A stretch of DNA of 64,000 nt. It comes from Halichoerus grypus. Its lineage: Eukaryota > Chordata > Mammalia > Carnivora > Phocidae. The notes beneath the pieces are model-generated. The model had not been told where the DNA came from and searched no databases. It saw nothing but the letters and a program-made list of their open reading frames with translations. The stretch is taken from the NCBI RefSeq assembly GCF_964656455.1, contig NC_135726.1:31773930-31837929 (forward strand), read 5' to 3'. Position numbers and translations under genes: made by a program. This document shows, in pieces, positions 1-11,190 of the stretch (position 1 is its first letter; each line of letters begins with the position of its first letter).

Positions 1-345
1 TTCAGGGAAGGACATGTGACTCAAGGTGGTCCAATAAGAACCAGCCCTGGGATTTGGTCTGGAACTAATGAGAAAGAGGCACTGTCTTTCCACCGGTTTT
101 GCTGAGCTGGGAAGATGTTATTCTGGACCTTCTGGGCAGCCTCCATCAAAGCTGGAGAGCCTTTTTGTAAGTGAGTCAACACAATTGGGGGGGGAAAGCC
201 GAGTGGTGAGGAGAAACTGATTCTTGATGATGTATATATTTTTTGGACTCCTGGATGCAGCCATTCCTGATGCAAAATACTCTGTACCTTGCAGTTAAGG
301 GAGGCAGTAAATTCCCTGTAACTGGTTAACCCGGTATGGCTACCA
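1..345 (+). mobile_element. Ancient LTR-like repeat fragment, cut by window edge
   Basis: Motifs typical of an old mammalian interspersed repeat occur in order: ACATGTGACTCAAG, GGTCCAATAAG, a run ending TCTTTCCACCGG, and near the 3' side AGTAAATTCCCTGTAACTGG. This order resembles the 3' half of an old LTR-class element in plus orientation. The 5' end lies outside the window and no partner LTR or coding remnant is visible. Divergence is high and the family name is not assigned. A DNA transposon of similar age is a possible alternative. Confidence 0.4.
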
Positions 346-710
346 GAGATTTGTAGGGCTTTTGCTGGGAAGCAATTACCCAGTCAGAGACTATTTCCCA
401 GCCTTCTTTACAAGTGCTATGCAGTTGAGTTCTGGACGGTGAAATTAGAGGCAGAAGGGACGAACACCACTGCCACAAACACCTTCCGTGCCATCTTTCA
501 CACTTTTTTCCATCCACTGGCTAAGTGTCAAAATACCCAGGATGCCTTGGAGAGCCATATATTGGAAATGACATTGGGCAGGGTCCCTGAATGACCATAT
601 GGAGGAATGTGCTGCCTCCCCCAATGTCAACTGGACTGAGGTGAGTGAGAAGTAACCTTCCACTGTGTTAAGCCACCAAAATCCTTGGTCTTCTTTGTAA
701 TAACCATTAT
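346..710 (+). mobile_element. Second ancient LTR-like fragment
   Basis: The stretch ends with TGTTAAGCCACCAAAATCC, a wording common to the 3' ends of old MaLR/ERVL-type LTRs just after their polyadenylation region. It directly follows the fragment at 1-345 and may be part of the same composite. No coding potential is seen. Confidence 0.35.
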
Positions 711-2536
711 CTTAATTCAACCACCCAGGGTTTCAATCCGAGTTCTCAGTCATAAACAATAGAAATCAACTCTGGCTAACTTTAGCTGAGAAGGAATCCA
801 AGAAAGGGATGGTAGCTGTTCACAGACACTGAGAGCAAGAGAAGCAGGACCAGGAGCCACGATGCTCAGAACAATGTCCAAATTCAGAGTGTTCGGAACT
901 GGAGCCTGAGCAGGGGGTGGGGAACTCCACTGGGTGCAAATACCTCATCCTGCCTGTTGACATTCCCAATGCTCATGGGCAGCTATAGGACCTTCTAGTG
1001 TGTGAGGCTATAGAACCTCCTGAGAAGGCTCATCCTGAGGAAGAAGTCTGGGTATGGCCAGCTTGACCAAGGAAGAAAACTGGGTTATGGGGTGTTATGG
1101 GAAGAATTGGGATTCTGGGTATGATGCGGGAACAGTTCGTTCTTGATATGGGTCAGCCTTGGGGACTACTGTCAGGGTCCTGGGATCTTGAGTGCTGAAA
1201 GTAAACACTGAAAAGGGTATTTCACTCAAAACTTCACCCAAGACACTGAGTCCACATCACTGTTTTGGGACTCCTATGGTGGGGGTAGCCTGAGATGGGG
1301 AGACCTCCCCCTGCTTTTCCATGAAGCTTCATACCACGAGACTCCAAACGCATTGGCGGTGGTGCCCAGAGCGGTGTTCCCATGCAGCGTTCTGGAGAAA
1401 ACTTGTTTGTGAGACACTAAGACTTCCTCTGAGAACTCTCCAAAATACGTGGATAGGGAAAGATTTACAGGAGCAGGGAAGGCCTGGGGTAGCAAGTGGG
1501 GACAAGAGACAATGGAAATTGACCTCTGAATGTCAGGTGAGCTTCAGTGCTACCCACAGGCTGAGTCAAGGGCAAAGGTGCTGAGTGCCTTCTGTTTGGT
1601 GCTCCAAATCTTCTCTCCACATTTCCCACCCTGCTCCAGGCCCCAGGGACTGAGAGTTATGAAATGGAGAACGAAGCTCTTGTCTCTTGGCTTCTGGTGG
1701 AGTTCAGCCAATGAGAGGCATTAGGGGGTCTGCCAAACTGACACCCCTGCCGGGGAGTAGCCATGACTGTGAGCTCCACCACCTCCCCAACCCTCCAAGA
1801 TCACGGTTCCTGCCACATGGCCTTCTGCAAACAGCCGTCTGTCCCCATCCTGTGCTGCCATAGATCTAGAGAAGGTTCTGGCCACCGTCATTCCCAGCCC
1901 CATGTCAGATGGGAGTCCTACAACCTGCTCACACCTTTGTGAAGAGTCCCAGAATCAAACTGTCTTCGAGTTCCCCAGTTTGAGTGCGCCATCTTTCTCC
2001 AGCTGGGACTCTGACTGATGGAAAGAAACTTGGATCCCACTGAGAGATCGTCTGCTTCATGATTTCGAGAGGCAATAGCATATTGAACTTTTAGTCATCC
2101 TCTCTTTTTCTTCTCTTTTCCAGACAAACACGCCTGCACCAGAATGTTGGTGGGGTTTTTGTAACATCTGGTGATCTTGTCTCAGTGCTCTTGTTACTCT
2201 GGGGCCCTGTCCAGTTGGCCTCACATCTGTCGCTGTTAGGAAAAATGACATAAACCAGGCAGTTCCTACTAATGGCTGAGGGAAGATGTCATGGAAGCTA
2301 CTCCAGGGGCTCAAGAATACTCAGAAAGCCAAGTTCTTAAAGGCACCAAAACGATGAGCCGGGCCGGGCTGACTGGTGATGGATTTGGGTTTAGATGGGG
2401 CTTTATGCTGTACCTAGGGCTGCAGATGTCTGAACACCCACACGGAAGAGGGTCACTCATGTTTCTTCCATTGAGCGTTCCCCCCATCTCATATGACCCT
2501 CGTTTGACCCACTTGCAGATGGGACCAAGTGGGAGC
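711..2536. other. Unique non-coding sequence, no feature recognised
   Basis: Mixed-composition DNA with no repeat I can name and only short, unconvincing open frames. No splice-flanked exon, promoter or RNA gene could be supported. Confidence 0.5.
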
Positions 2537-2592
2537 CGCGGGCCTCCGTGGATGGCTACACAAGTTGCCTCGCACAACGGCAGGGGGCATCA
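2537..2592 (+). repeat. 56-bp dispersed repeat, copy A
   Basis: This 56-bp block matches 3273-3328 with about 8 mismatches and no gap. Shared cores are GGGCCTCC, GGATGGC, CAAGTTGCCT and CGGCAGGGGGCATCA. Flanking sequence does not match on either side, so it is a short duplicated or dispersed unit rather than one end of a long duplication. The family is not recognised. Confidence 0.7.
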
Positions 2593-3272
2593 AGTGGGTG
2601 GAACCAAGCAAGAAGCAGCCTCTGATCCCACCTTGGTCCCCCCCTCCTTGCAGCTCGGCAGCATGCCACCGTCTCTGCAGTGTCCAAGTGGCTCAGGGAA
2701 CCCAGGCTGAGCAGGGCAGGCAAGGGGTGGGGGGGGAGCCTGGGACCACCCACCACCTCCCACCCCAGTCAAGAAGAGGTTCCGAATGTGCTTGCACATC
2801 CATGAGCTCACATTTGTCGGGCCTGTTTTTAGGACACAACTATGCCCACTTCTGGCTTACAGAGGAGTGACTCACTATAGGCCCCAGAATCTCCTTCCTC
2901 ACGAAAGCCGCATCTCCCTCCTGCCACATCTCCAGCTCTGTCCGAGGGTCTGCTGGGAGTATTCCTCCCCCAGGAACGTCTTGAGCCTCCATGTGACTCT
3001 CTGGGGTGTCTGACTGGGGGTTACTACCTTCTAGAGACAACATCCTCTAAGGAGGCACTCCCGTGAAACTTGCAGGCCCTTATGAGTTCAGGCGCCACCC
3101 TAGAAAGGGGCCATCTGCTCCAGGTTAAAGCCGGAACATCCGCCTGCTCAGGGATTTTTGCCCATCAGTTGTGTCAACTAAGCAAGGATGGGGGTTAGAC
3201 CTTTCTCTGAAATCTGAAAGAAAGACAAACAAATCTGAAAGACAGAGCCCCACACTGCCGGCTGACATCCCC
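2593..3272. other. Unique GC-rich non-coding sequence
   Basis: Contains a G-rich stretch near 2726-2740 and nothing else recognised. Open frames here are short and proline/serine-rich without family resemblance. Confidence 0.45.
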
Positions 3273-3328
3273 CGAGGGCCTCCACGGATGGCGATGCAAG
3301 TTGCCTTGCACATCGGCAGGGGGCATCA
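3273..3328 (+). repeat. 56-bp dispersed repeat, copy B
   Basis: Partner of the block at 2537-2592, same orientation, start to start 736 bp apart, about 85% identical by eye. The boundaries are sharp on both sides. Confidence 0.7.
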
Positions 3329-3599
3329 TTCCCCGCACGGTCACCCTGGCTTGGCATAGCTACTCTTATGACTGTTTCCTGGTAGAGAAGGAAGGGGCGC
3401 TGTGTCTATGCACCCGTTTCAGTGGGACCTCAGCCAACTCCTGAGACACCAGACCAGAAAAGCTGTCAGAAGTACAGGGGTGGAAAATGTTCCCTTCTTC
3501 ATTCTTGGAAAGGCTGGGACTCATTCCCTGGGGCACCTTTGCCACCCAGGGTCCTCTGACGTGGCCTTCCTCTGCATCTATCCCCACAGAGCAGCGTAG

Positions 3600-3870
3600 G
3601 TCCCAGTAAGGCCTTGGGATACCACTCCATAAATTCTCTTTTCATTGGAGGCCTAGCAGATAATAATTTAAAGAACTAGTCACTGCTTGCAATTAAGCCC
3701 AGAGAAAATAGATCAGGCCCATAATTTATGTCTGTGCAAGGTTGGGCTGGATTTGTAATTAATGTTTGCTCCCTTTAATGAAATACTCCAAAGGTCTGCA
3801 CTTCTGTCATTCATGAAGGTAATTTTTCAATTGATTAGTAAAATAATACTTGAAAAGTAAATGCACCTGC
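3600..3870. promoter_or_regulatory. CNE-like AT-rich block
   Basis: A repeat-free AT-rich stretch with homeodomain-type cores, including TTGTAATTAATG and CATAATTTATG, within GC-richer surroundings. Such composition is common in conserved non-coding enhancers of vertebrates, but conservation itself cannot be seen from one sequence. Function is inferred only. Confidence 0.3.
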
Positions 3871-5477
3871 TTCTTCCCCGAAATGTCTCAGTCAACCGGA
3901 CACTGGTTGAGACACTAAAAAAATACCACTCCAACCCAGTGGAGACCGGGCTCCGCACCATCAGCATGCAGAGTGCCCAAGAAGGAGGCCGAATGAAAAA
4001 GCAATTAGAGCTGCCACAGTGACCGGAATCCCTGGGTGACCAGGGTTTGCTGAGCAGCTGCGACCATCCTACCCAGCTCCTGCCTGCTTTGGGGGAGTCG
4101 GGCGGGAATGCGAGGTTGCTGAGGGGGGCTGGAGACCCAAGCATCCTGATTTTCACAACCCAGGACCACATGGAAGCATTGAGCCGGGCTGGGACGGCCT
4201 TGGGGAAGACGCATCAGAGGCCCAACAGTCAGAGACACTGTGGCCCACGGGGATGCGGGCTAGGCACAGAACAGATGCTGTTCCCGAATATCTTCATAGG
4301 CCCAGAAGACCCAGTTCCTGTTCGAGGCTTAAAATGGGAGCCAACATTTCTTAGGATCAAAGGTTTGATGGGGGACCTTGTCTCTAAAACTGGAACTGAA
4401 AGTTATAAACAGGACTTTGCTTTATGTGCTATGGACAAAAAAATATAGGCAATTACGTAATACAGTGTTCATTCTTAGAATCAGGAAAGACTCTGGTATT
4501 GATCTGGGGGGATTAGTTTTTAGTCAAAAGTATTTAATAGCACAATATAAGATCCTTCCCCTCATGATAGATTTTCCCAGCACAGGCATAAAGAGAGCAA
4601 TTTGGGCAAAACCATTCAAAGGCTGCATCTGGTTTTTTTGTTTGTTTGTTTTTCTTCAAGTACGTTCTTCATCTCTGACACCTAAAGGACCTGACTATCA
4701 ATGACCGAGCACCAACTATTAAAGCCCACATGCCTTCCCTGACGCTCGTTTTCCCCTTCCAGGGGGTCGACGTTCGCCAGTGACCTGGTCCAGAGGTTCT
4801 CCAATAGCACTGGGGCGCCTTTTATGAAATCCTGCCTCTTTGGGAAGATCAGCTCTTTCTGTAAGCAATCAATTAACGTTTTCATGTTGAGTGTTTGCCA
4901 CAAAGAGGGGTGCCACCAGCAAGGAGAGGAGGGGCTGTTGGCGGGACAGGACTTTTACAGAAGGTCAGTTCATGAAGGACTGGCTAGCTCCAAGTGCTCT
5001 CGCACATGGAAGGGGGGCCCCCGGGCAGGACGCAGTCACATCACAGGGACCCCCAGGGCCCCGTGTCCTACACTTCTTGGACAAAGTTGCTTGGATGGCG
5101 CCTTTCGGGGAAAGCATTCACACTTAGGATCTCAGTTGCAATTGACAGAAATGGACTCGCTGATTTAAGCAGAAAATAAGAGTGGGAAGGTCACTCTCTG
5201 AAACAGCCCCGAGGGGTCACCAGGAGGACCGGGGCTCTGGTTTGTCTATCTCTCAAAAGGAGGAAAAGCAAAGATGGGCCACGAGGGCAGCACGTTGCAA
5301 GAAAAATGCAAGATGGGGTCTTGATTCGTGTACCTGGTCGTCTTACTGATCTTGATGTCACCTGGCCAGACCCTGCAGAGCTGGCCTTCCAGAGCCCGCC
5401 ATCTGGGATGCTCTGTGCCTCAGTCTTGGCCGGTATAGGACAACTTGCCACATGGGGCTATTTGGATTTAAATTTAG

Positions 5478-5480
<3 letters not shown>
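3871..5480. other. Unique non-coding sequence
   Basis: No named repeat is recognised apart from a short TTTG-type run at about 4632-4652. No gene is supported. Confidence 0.45.

Positions 5481-5510
<30 letters not shown>
5481..5510. repeat. (AC)15 microsatellite
   Basis: Thirty bases of uninterrupted AC, flanked by AT-rich sequence. Confidence 0.97.
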
Positions 5511-5512
<2 letters not shown>

Positions 5513-5884
5513 AAAAAAATAAAGATTTCAGTTTTTCAGGCACACCAGGCACATTTTAAAGGCTCCAAAGCGCTCACGGCTCACGGTGACTGTGCTGGAG
5601 GGCCCCCTTTTTAGATGCGGGGTGAAGTTTTCCTGCCCAGCACAGGTCTACATCCCCCACCGGACCCCCGGCCCTGCCCCAGGGCCCGACTGTCCCATTC
5701 AGCCCAGCAGCTTTGGCAGGCTCGCCAGCCACCAGGGCACTGTGACCCAGGGCGGGGCCCCTCCGTCTCCGCTCCGCCGGGGCCCTCCACCTCCTTTCAC
5801 ACACGAGACTGATCAGTATTTGCGGCTCCTTTTCTCCGCAGGAACAATGAGGAGCGGCCCCGGGAAATGACTGGATCCCTTTCT
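5511..5884. other. GC-rich non-coding segment
   Basis: High G+C with scattered CpGs, for example CTCCGCTCCGCCGGGGCC near 5768. It is too short and too CpG-poor to call a CpG island confidently. No exon is recognised. Confidence 0.35.
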
Positions 5885-5990
5885 CCAGCACCTCCTTTAC
5901 GAGCTCCTTAATAGGTAGAAACGCTTGATTATTTCAAATGAATATAATTACGAAATCCTCTACTTAGAGTAATCTTCCTCCTTTGTGGGA
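5885..5990. promoter_or_regulatory. CNE-like AT-rich block
   Basis: Repeat-free block with closely packed homeodomain/POU-like cores, such as CTTGATTATTTC and AATATAATTACGAAATCC, abutting the GC-rich segment before it. Regulatory role is inferred from composition only. Confidence 0.3.
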
Positions 5991-6097
5991 GCAGACATCT
6001 CCTTTCTCTCGTTATCTCTACTCTGAGAGGCACTTCACTGCTTTGGAAAGTGAGAAATTCAATGGTCCTGGCAGGACGGTCTCTCTCACACACACAT

Positions 6098-6112
6098 CCC
6101 CCCCCCCCCCCC
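6098..6112. repeat. C15 homopolymer
   Basis: A fifteen-base run of C following a short CA run. Confidence 0.95.
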
Positions 6113-6510
6113 GAGGGCCACAGCAACTTCAGAAGGGGCTCGTGGCTCTGATCAGGGTCCCCAGGGTCTTTGTCTGGGTGAGCACAGTGCGGCAAGAAGC
6201 CACGTCCTTGGAGGAGCCACAGGCCCCAGGGCTCCTCGGAGCATCCTCATCCACCTTTGGACCTCAGACATGCAACCTGCCCTCCCCATCTGGGCAAAGA
6301 CGTGCGGGGCCTCTGTCCGTGCTAGCCCCACTTGGGCATTCCCCTCCCTGCTCTGCACCTGGGGAGCAGGTTGGGGGGAAGCCATTGGGGAGCTATTGCT
6401 GACGACTTGGGGTGCCATTGCTGACGACTCCCATGGGGGTCCCCCCCGTCCAGCTCCACAGCCCATGCCCCCCATGGACTCCCAGCATCAAACGTCCTTC
6501 ATTATTATGG

Positions 6511-6655
6511 AGACAGCACAAGCTATGCAGCCAGACCGACTTGAGTTCAAATCTCGCCTCTCCCACTCCCTGGTGTGTGGTCTTTGGCAATGTAATCATC
6601 TTCTCCAGGCCTTAATTTCTCTACCTTTGCAAAGGAGATACTAACCACCATGCAG
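6511..6655 (+). mobile_element. MIR SINE fragment
   Basis: The order CCGACTTGAGTTCAAATCTC, then GTGTGTGGTCTTTGGCAA, then a pyrimidine-rich CTCTACCTTTGCAAA matches the central core of the mammalian-wide MIR element in sense orientation. It is highly diverged, as expected for MIR. Confidence 0.75.
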
Positions 6656-7631
6656 AGTACAGCCCCCCTGTTCGTACAGTGGGACTCCACCTCCTGGTCT
6701 TAAGAGATTGGTCTAGAAATGGGCCTATGGCTCCTTTCCCCCAGATGTTTGCACATGGAACAAGGGGGCCCCATGCAACTGTGAGATGCCCCCTTGGTCT
6801 GCAGTCATGCTTTCTCCAGGCAGAGAAAGCTGGCCAGGAAGATGGAGCAAGAAAGAAGGCAGGACACCCAGAGAAGCCTGTTATCAGCCCACAAGGGCAA
6901 GGGCCTTGTTGGTTCTGTTCAGTTCTATTGACCCAGATCCTGGCAGGACGCCCAGCATGTAGTAAGCCCCCAGCAAATGCTGGTGGCCTTGTTGGAATAA
7001 TGGAAGACAGAGAGTGTGAGCCCCAGGGTCCCTTGCCCTGAGGCTCAGACATATTTCTGTCCTTCCATGTACTGGATTGTCCCACCCTTCTTGGATTCAG
7101 CTACTCTGGCCTTTTGCTGCTTTGACATCAGTTTCTGCCCTTGGCGACCCACAGAGCTGTGTGTACACTGCCCGGCCTTCCCTACCTCATACCAGCAGAT
7201 GTGCACCAGGGCAGGGGGTGGGAGCGTCCACCCTCTACTTTCCCATGCTAAGGAAAACAAAAGTGATACAGGACTTGCCAGGGCCTTGCTGAGAATGGGT
7301 GGCACCCCAAGGAAGGCTCACATTGCACCAGCCTCCTGATGCATGCCCCTTTCTGTCCCCTTTCTCTGCTCATTCCAAAGGCGCTCACTCTCTGGATAGC
7401 AGCATTTTCTCTCCCAGCCAGAGCAACCTTCCTGTGGGGAAGACGTGGGCCCCGGGAAGATGCAAGCTCAGCTTCCATGTCCAAATGCACCACTGAGCAA
7501 GAAAAGAGTTTACCCCCATCCTTCCACATCCCCTCATCCCAGCAGCTACAGAACCTCTTCCTTCCCGATCCTACACACTAAGAGGGACACCTTCAAATCC
7601 AAGGACATACAACTGAAATGAAGCATGTTCA
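6656..7631. other. Non-coding sequence with a possible L2 3' scrap
   Basis: At 6930-7005 the order CCTGGCAGGACGCCCAGCAT, GTAGTAAG and CAGCAAATGCTGG resembles an L2 3' end in plus orientation. The rest is unique DNA with no feature I can support. Confidence 0.35.
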
Positions 7632-7757
7632 GGGGCACCTGCGTGGCTCATTCGGTTAAGTGTCTGACTCTTGATCTCAGCTCAGGTCTTGATATCAGCG
7701 TCGTGAGTTCAAGCCCCGCATGAGGCTCCATGCTGGGCGTGAAGCCTACTTTAAAAA
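7632..7757 (+). mobile_element. CAN-SINE, short subtype
   Basis: tRNA-related head GGGGCACCTGCGTGGCTCA followed by the usual GTTAAGTGTCTGACTCTTGA and a diverged B-box region. It ends at GAAGCCTACTTT plus a short A-run, without the CT-rich body of longer CAN-SINEs. A 16-bp target-site duplication with one mismatch lies at 7616-7631 and 7758-7773 (core TGAAGYATGTTCA). It is an independent insertion and non-coding. Confidence 0.93.
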
Positions 7758-7773
7758 AAATGAAGTATGTTCA

Positions 7774-8414
7774 CCGAGCTGTGAGCAGAGAGAAGGCCCA
7801 GCTGATGGGTGGTCAAGTATCAACCATAGACAGCCAGGCATCCCCTTAACCTCATGCCTCCCTTCCAGACATCTGTGTGGACTCCTGTCTCCTCTTTCCC
7901 ATCGGTACTGCCCCCCGTTGTAGAACCACAGGGTCCAAAGAGCATCCACTGATGCCCTGTGTGTGGTTTGGGCCTCAGGACCAATTTTGCTTTAGGAACG
8001 AGGCAGTGTGATCTGGGGACAGATCTCGGTTCAGGTCTCAATTCTGGAAGTCTATCACCACTGGCTATTCAGCTACTAGTATTAACTGAGCTCCCCTGGT
8101 GAGCCCAGGAAACTGGCGGGCGTGTCTGTGAGGCAGAGACAAGTGAAGGGCCCAGGCAGGCCCAGCGTCAGCATGACCTGAGGATCAGGGAGGGCTTCCT
8201 GGAGGAGTGGTCATGTAGCCAGACAAGAGATGTGGAGGGTTTGCATAGTTGTGGCTGAGGTGGGAGATGAGGGGAAAGTGCACCCCGGGCAAAAGAAACA
8301 TCAGGAGCAAAGGAAAGGACGTCATCCTTCTTTGAGAGACGCTGAGTCCCGGAACAAAATTGGTTCAAGACCACAGTGTTTCTTGTCAGCCAGCGGGGCC
8401 CAGGAGAGCTAATG
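7774..8414. other. Non-coding sequence, possible old L2-like material
   Basis: Around 8130-8300 wording such as GGAGGGCTTCCTGGAGGAG resembles the antisense of L2, but this is weak. No gene is supported. Confidence 0.3.
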
Positions 8415-8940
8415 AATTCTCATTCATTGTTTGATTCATTCATTCGTTCATTCATTCATTCAGCACGTATATATTGAGCCTGGTAAAACCACACCCAAGA
8501 CCATGGAGATAGAACTTGAAAACTGTGTTCAGAACCGTTTTGTTCTCGGTATAAGGTAAACAAATCACGGTCTCCACCCTCTACAGGGAAAGGAGGGAGA
8601 CAAGAAACAAACGTAGAAACTAAAAGATCCAAACAGGACTTCATGTTGGAGTGTGCTGGAGGGAGGGCTCAAGTGGCCAGAGAAGGACCAAGACCTGAAA
8701 TTTGAGAAGCAGTCCACCAGCCCAGAGCCGGTCGGGGAGAGAATATTCCAGACAGAAGGAAAAGCAAGTGCAAACTGTGAGAAGCAGAACAGCAGACAGA
8801 AGGCCATGTGTCTAGAGCAGGGTGGCGTGGGGAGGGGAGCGTGGGAGTGGAGGGAGGGAGGCTGGCAGGGCGGGTCACAGGTCACAGACCTGTAGGTCGT
8901 AGGCCAGACCAAGGGGCTGTGGGTTTTATCGTCTGCTTCT
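8415..8940 (-). mobile_element. L2 LINE 3' region, antisense
   Basis: Begins with the (TTCA)n tail typical of an antisense L2 3' end (8428-8462), then ATATATTGAGCC. Further on come GAGAATATTCCAGACAGAAG and AAGTGCAAACTGTGAG, and near the end TAGGTCGTAGGCCAGACC and GGGTTTTATCGTC. This order matches the long L2 3' region read on the minus strand. No reverse-transcriptase remnant is recognised. Confidence 0.75.
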
Positions 8941-9439
8941 GCCCTGACACCATAACACACGGTTAATAAAAGTTATGTGAGCACACGCTTCCTCCTAGAA
9001 GAAGAATCTGCAAGCAAACAGGGGTCACCACCTAGTTTTCTCCAGCCCGCAGGCTAGGAATGGCTTTTCCATTTTTAATGATGCTTATATGAGCGCCTCC
9101 ATCGCATCGTTGATTTTACCTCTTGACTTGCAAAGCCTACAAGAGTGACTATCTGGCTCTTTCCAGAAAAGTTTGTGGCTCCCTGGCCTAGGATGACACC
9201 AGATAAAGCAGTTGGGCTCTAGGAACAGGCAAATCTGTTTATCATCGCAAGAGGGGAGGAATGTTCTCTTTCAGGAGGAAAAGGATAAAAGAACCCAACA
9301 CTATTCGGTTAAGAAAAGACACACTCGTCAACTTTCCCATGCGTATTATGGGTGCAGGGAAGAATCCAGGCCCCTGCCCACCTCATCCCACGTCTCCCCA
9401 CCACTTGGCCCTCCCAGCCCCTGGCTCCCGGAAATCCAA
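8941..9439. other. Unique non-coding sequence
   Basis: No repeat, RNA or exon recognised. It borders the CNE-like block that follows. Confidence 0.4.
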
Positions 9440-10260
9440 TTTCCTAGTTATAGCTGTGCTTATTAAAAGCATGACTGCAGAGGCTGTTTACCCCAAGATC
9501 TATTTTTGTCATAACTGTTTGTAATGGTTAAGCCTCAACAACGTAAACACTCCATACAAAATAATGCATCTTCAATAAACTGAAATATTAACCAATCATA
9601 TGTAATGGTTCATGCCTAACAAATGCCCAGCTCGGGGTCCTCAGGGCATCGTAGAAATTGAAAATCGTATTGATGGACTGGCCAGCCTTCAAATTACACT
9701 GTGTGGGGATGAAAAAGCATAGGAAAAGTTCTCATTATGGCTCCCTGACATTAATTTGAGCATTTTTATATGTGTGTCCTATTAAGCGCTTTAAGTGCTT
9801 TTTGATAATTGTGCTTTGTAGTTTTTACAGCACTTCAGTCTATTCCCAGTTCAATTTCCTCTTTTATCCGATGTTTGAAATATTGATTTCTGACAGATAA
9901 AAGCAAACCTTATAATCTCAGCAGCGAGTAATAAGTGAGTGGGACGAGGCTTCAGAATGCATCGGGGAATGGTCATATTTGAAACAGTCTTTGTTTTATT
10001 ACATTTCGTCAACAGAATTTACTTACTGCTTGCTGATATTTATGTAAAAAGCCCGGCCGCCGAGAGGGCCGCGATATTGCCAATTTCAGCTCTACTTTTT
10101 GCATTTAGGAAGATAAAAGAAGCCTCTCCCTTGGAGCCCGATGATTGCAACGGCTTAAACTGCTGTCAGCCGGCCGCAAGTAACTGTGATTTATCTTCTT
10201 CAGATTGTGCCGTGTCGTGGCTGCAAACTTTTCCTTGGGTTTTGCATTAAGAGGCTGACA
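9440..10260. promoter_or_regulatory. Long CNE-like block (candidate enhancer)
   Basis: About 800 bp with no recognisable repeat, rich in developmental-factor-like cores: TGACATTAATTTGAGC, TATTAAGCGCTTTAAGTGC, CAGATAAAAGC (GATA-like), AGTAATAAGTG. A CpG-bearing GCCCGGCCGCCGAGAGGG lies at about 10051. The mix of AT-rich homeodomain-like words with short CpG-rich words is characteristic of vertebrate CNEs. An open frame of 103 codons at 9939-10250 crosses it but resembles no protein I know. Enhancer function is inference. Confidence 0.4.
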
Positions 10261-10575
10261 GGCAGTCAGGATGCGGAGAGCCTCCCCTCCCGGGCTCGCC
10301 GGGGGCCCCCTGATGGACACCCTCACCCCAGGAGGGGAGCCGGCAACTCTTGCTGAAGCTGGACGTGACCTCGGCCATCCCACCCCGCAGCTCGCGGACC
10401 TCTGAGGGCCTCGAGAGGACTCCGAGAGCTGCACAAAATCCCGCCCTCCCCCGACTTTAGGGATTCTCTCAGCCATTCATTCTGCTCCACGATTATTCCT
10501 GGAGTCTGGCGCAGGTTGCTGGACGCACAAGATGAGCGCAGAGGGTAAATGCCTTATTCTTAGGATGCTCCCATT
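10261..10575. other. GC-rich segment next to the CNE-like block
   Basis: G+C-rich with moderate CpG between about 10270 and 10450. No exon or promoter motif was identified. Confidence 0.35.
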
Positions 10576-10580
10576 TGCCA

Positions 10581-10791
10581 GTAGCTGTTCTCAACAACTT
10601 GGGGGGGGTGGTTTTGCCCACCCCCTGTCCTGGGACATTTTTGGTTGTCACGTCTGGGGAGAGGGTGCTATAGGCATCTCATGGCTGGAGGCCAGGGATG
10701 CTGCTAAACATCCTCTGGTGCCCAGGACAGTCTCCCACAGCAAAGAATTATCGGCCCCAAATGTCAATAGAGCCGATGGTGAGAAACCCCC
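10581..10791 (+). mobile_element. MER20-like hAT-Charlie element, copy 1
   Basis: The order TTCTCAACAACTTGG, GGTTTTGCCCACCCC, TTTTTGGTTGTCACG, GAGGCCAGGGATGCTGCTAA and GAGAAACCCC matches a ~0.2 kb non-autonomous hAT-Charlie element that I recall as MER20. Its ends are imperfect inverted repeats (TTCTCAAC and GGTGAGAAACC). It has no transposase. A second copy lies at 36675-36908. Confidence 0.75.
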
Positions 10792-10804
10792 GATCTCGCG
10801 GAAG

Positions 10805-11190
10805 GAGATAATGGCCTGTAAATGGACAAGAAAATAGCAGGCAGTAATAAAGGCAATCGGAAAATAAAACAGGGCAATAAGATAGAGACCAGGCGACATT
10901 TACTCCAACGCCGAAAGAAAGACAAGGATCTGGCCCCGAGAAAAATCCAGGAACAGGTGTCACACACGGGTGGAGAGAAGAACGGCTGGTGCCAAGACAG
11001 GACAGCAGGGTACGGCTTGGCCGGCCAGCGTTGCAGAAAGAAGGCCAGGGTGGCTACAGCTGGGGACCTGACCTGGCGTGCGCCAAGGAGCCAATGAAGA
11101 GGGAAGGGGCCTCAGGCGGAGCGCAGGGACGTGTCTTTGAGGCGGTGTTGACAGAACTTTGAAATTGAATGCAGTATAAAGGGAGAGGGA
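10805..11190 (-). mobile_element. L2 LINE fragment, antisense
   Basis: The order AATAAAACAGGGCAATAAG, ACCAGGCGACATTTACTCC, then a segment with AAGGCCAGGGTGGCTACAG matches antisense L2 3' sequence. It is diverged and without coding potential. Confidence 0.55.

Noticed and set aside
5591..5880. CpG island / promoter
   Set aside because: GC-rich, but CpG density by eye is too low and the stretch too short; no initiation motif.
9939..10250. 103-codon open frame inside the CNE-like block
   Set aside because: Resembles no known protein; kept only as something to test for coding-type conservation.
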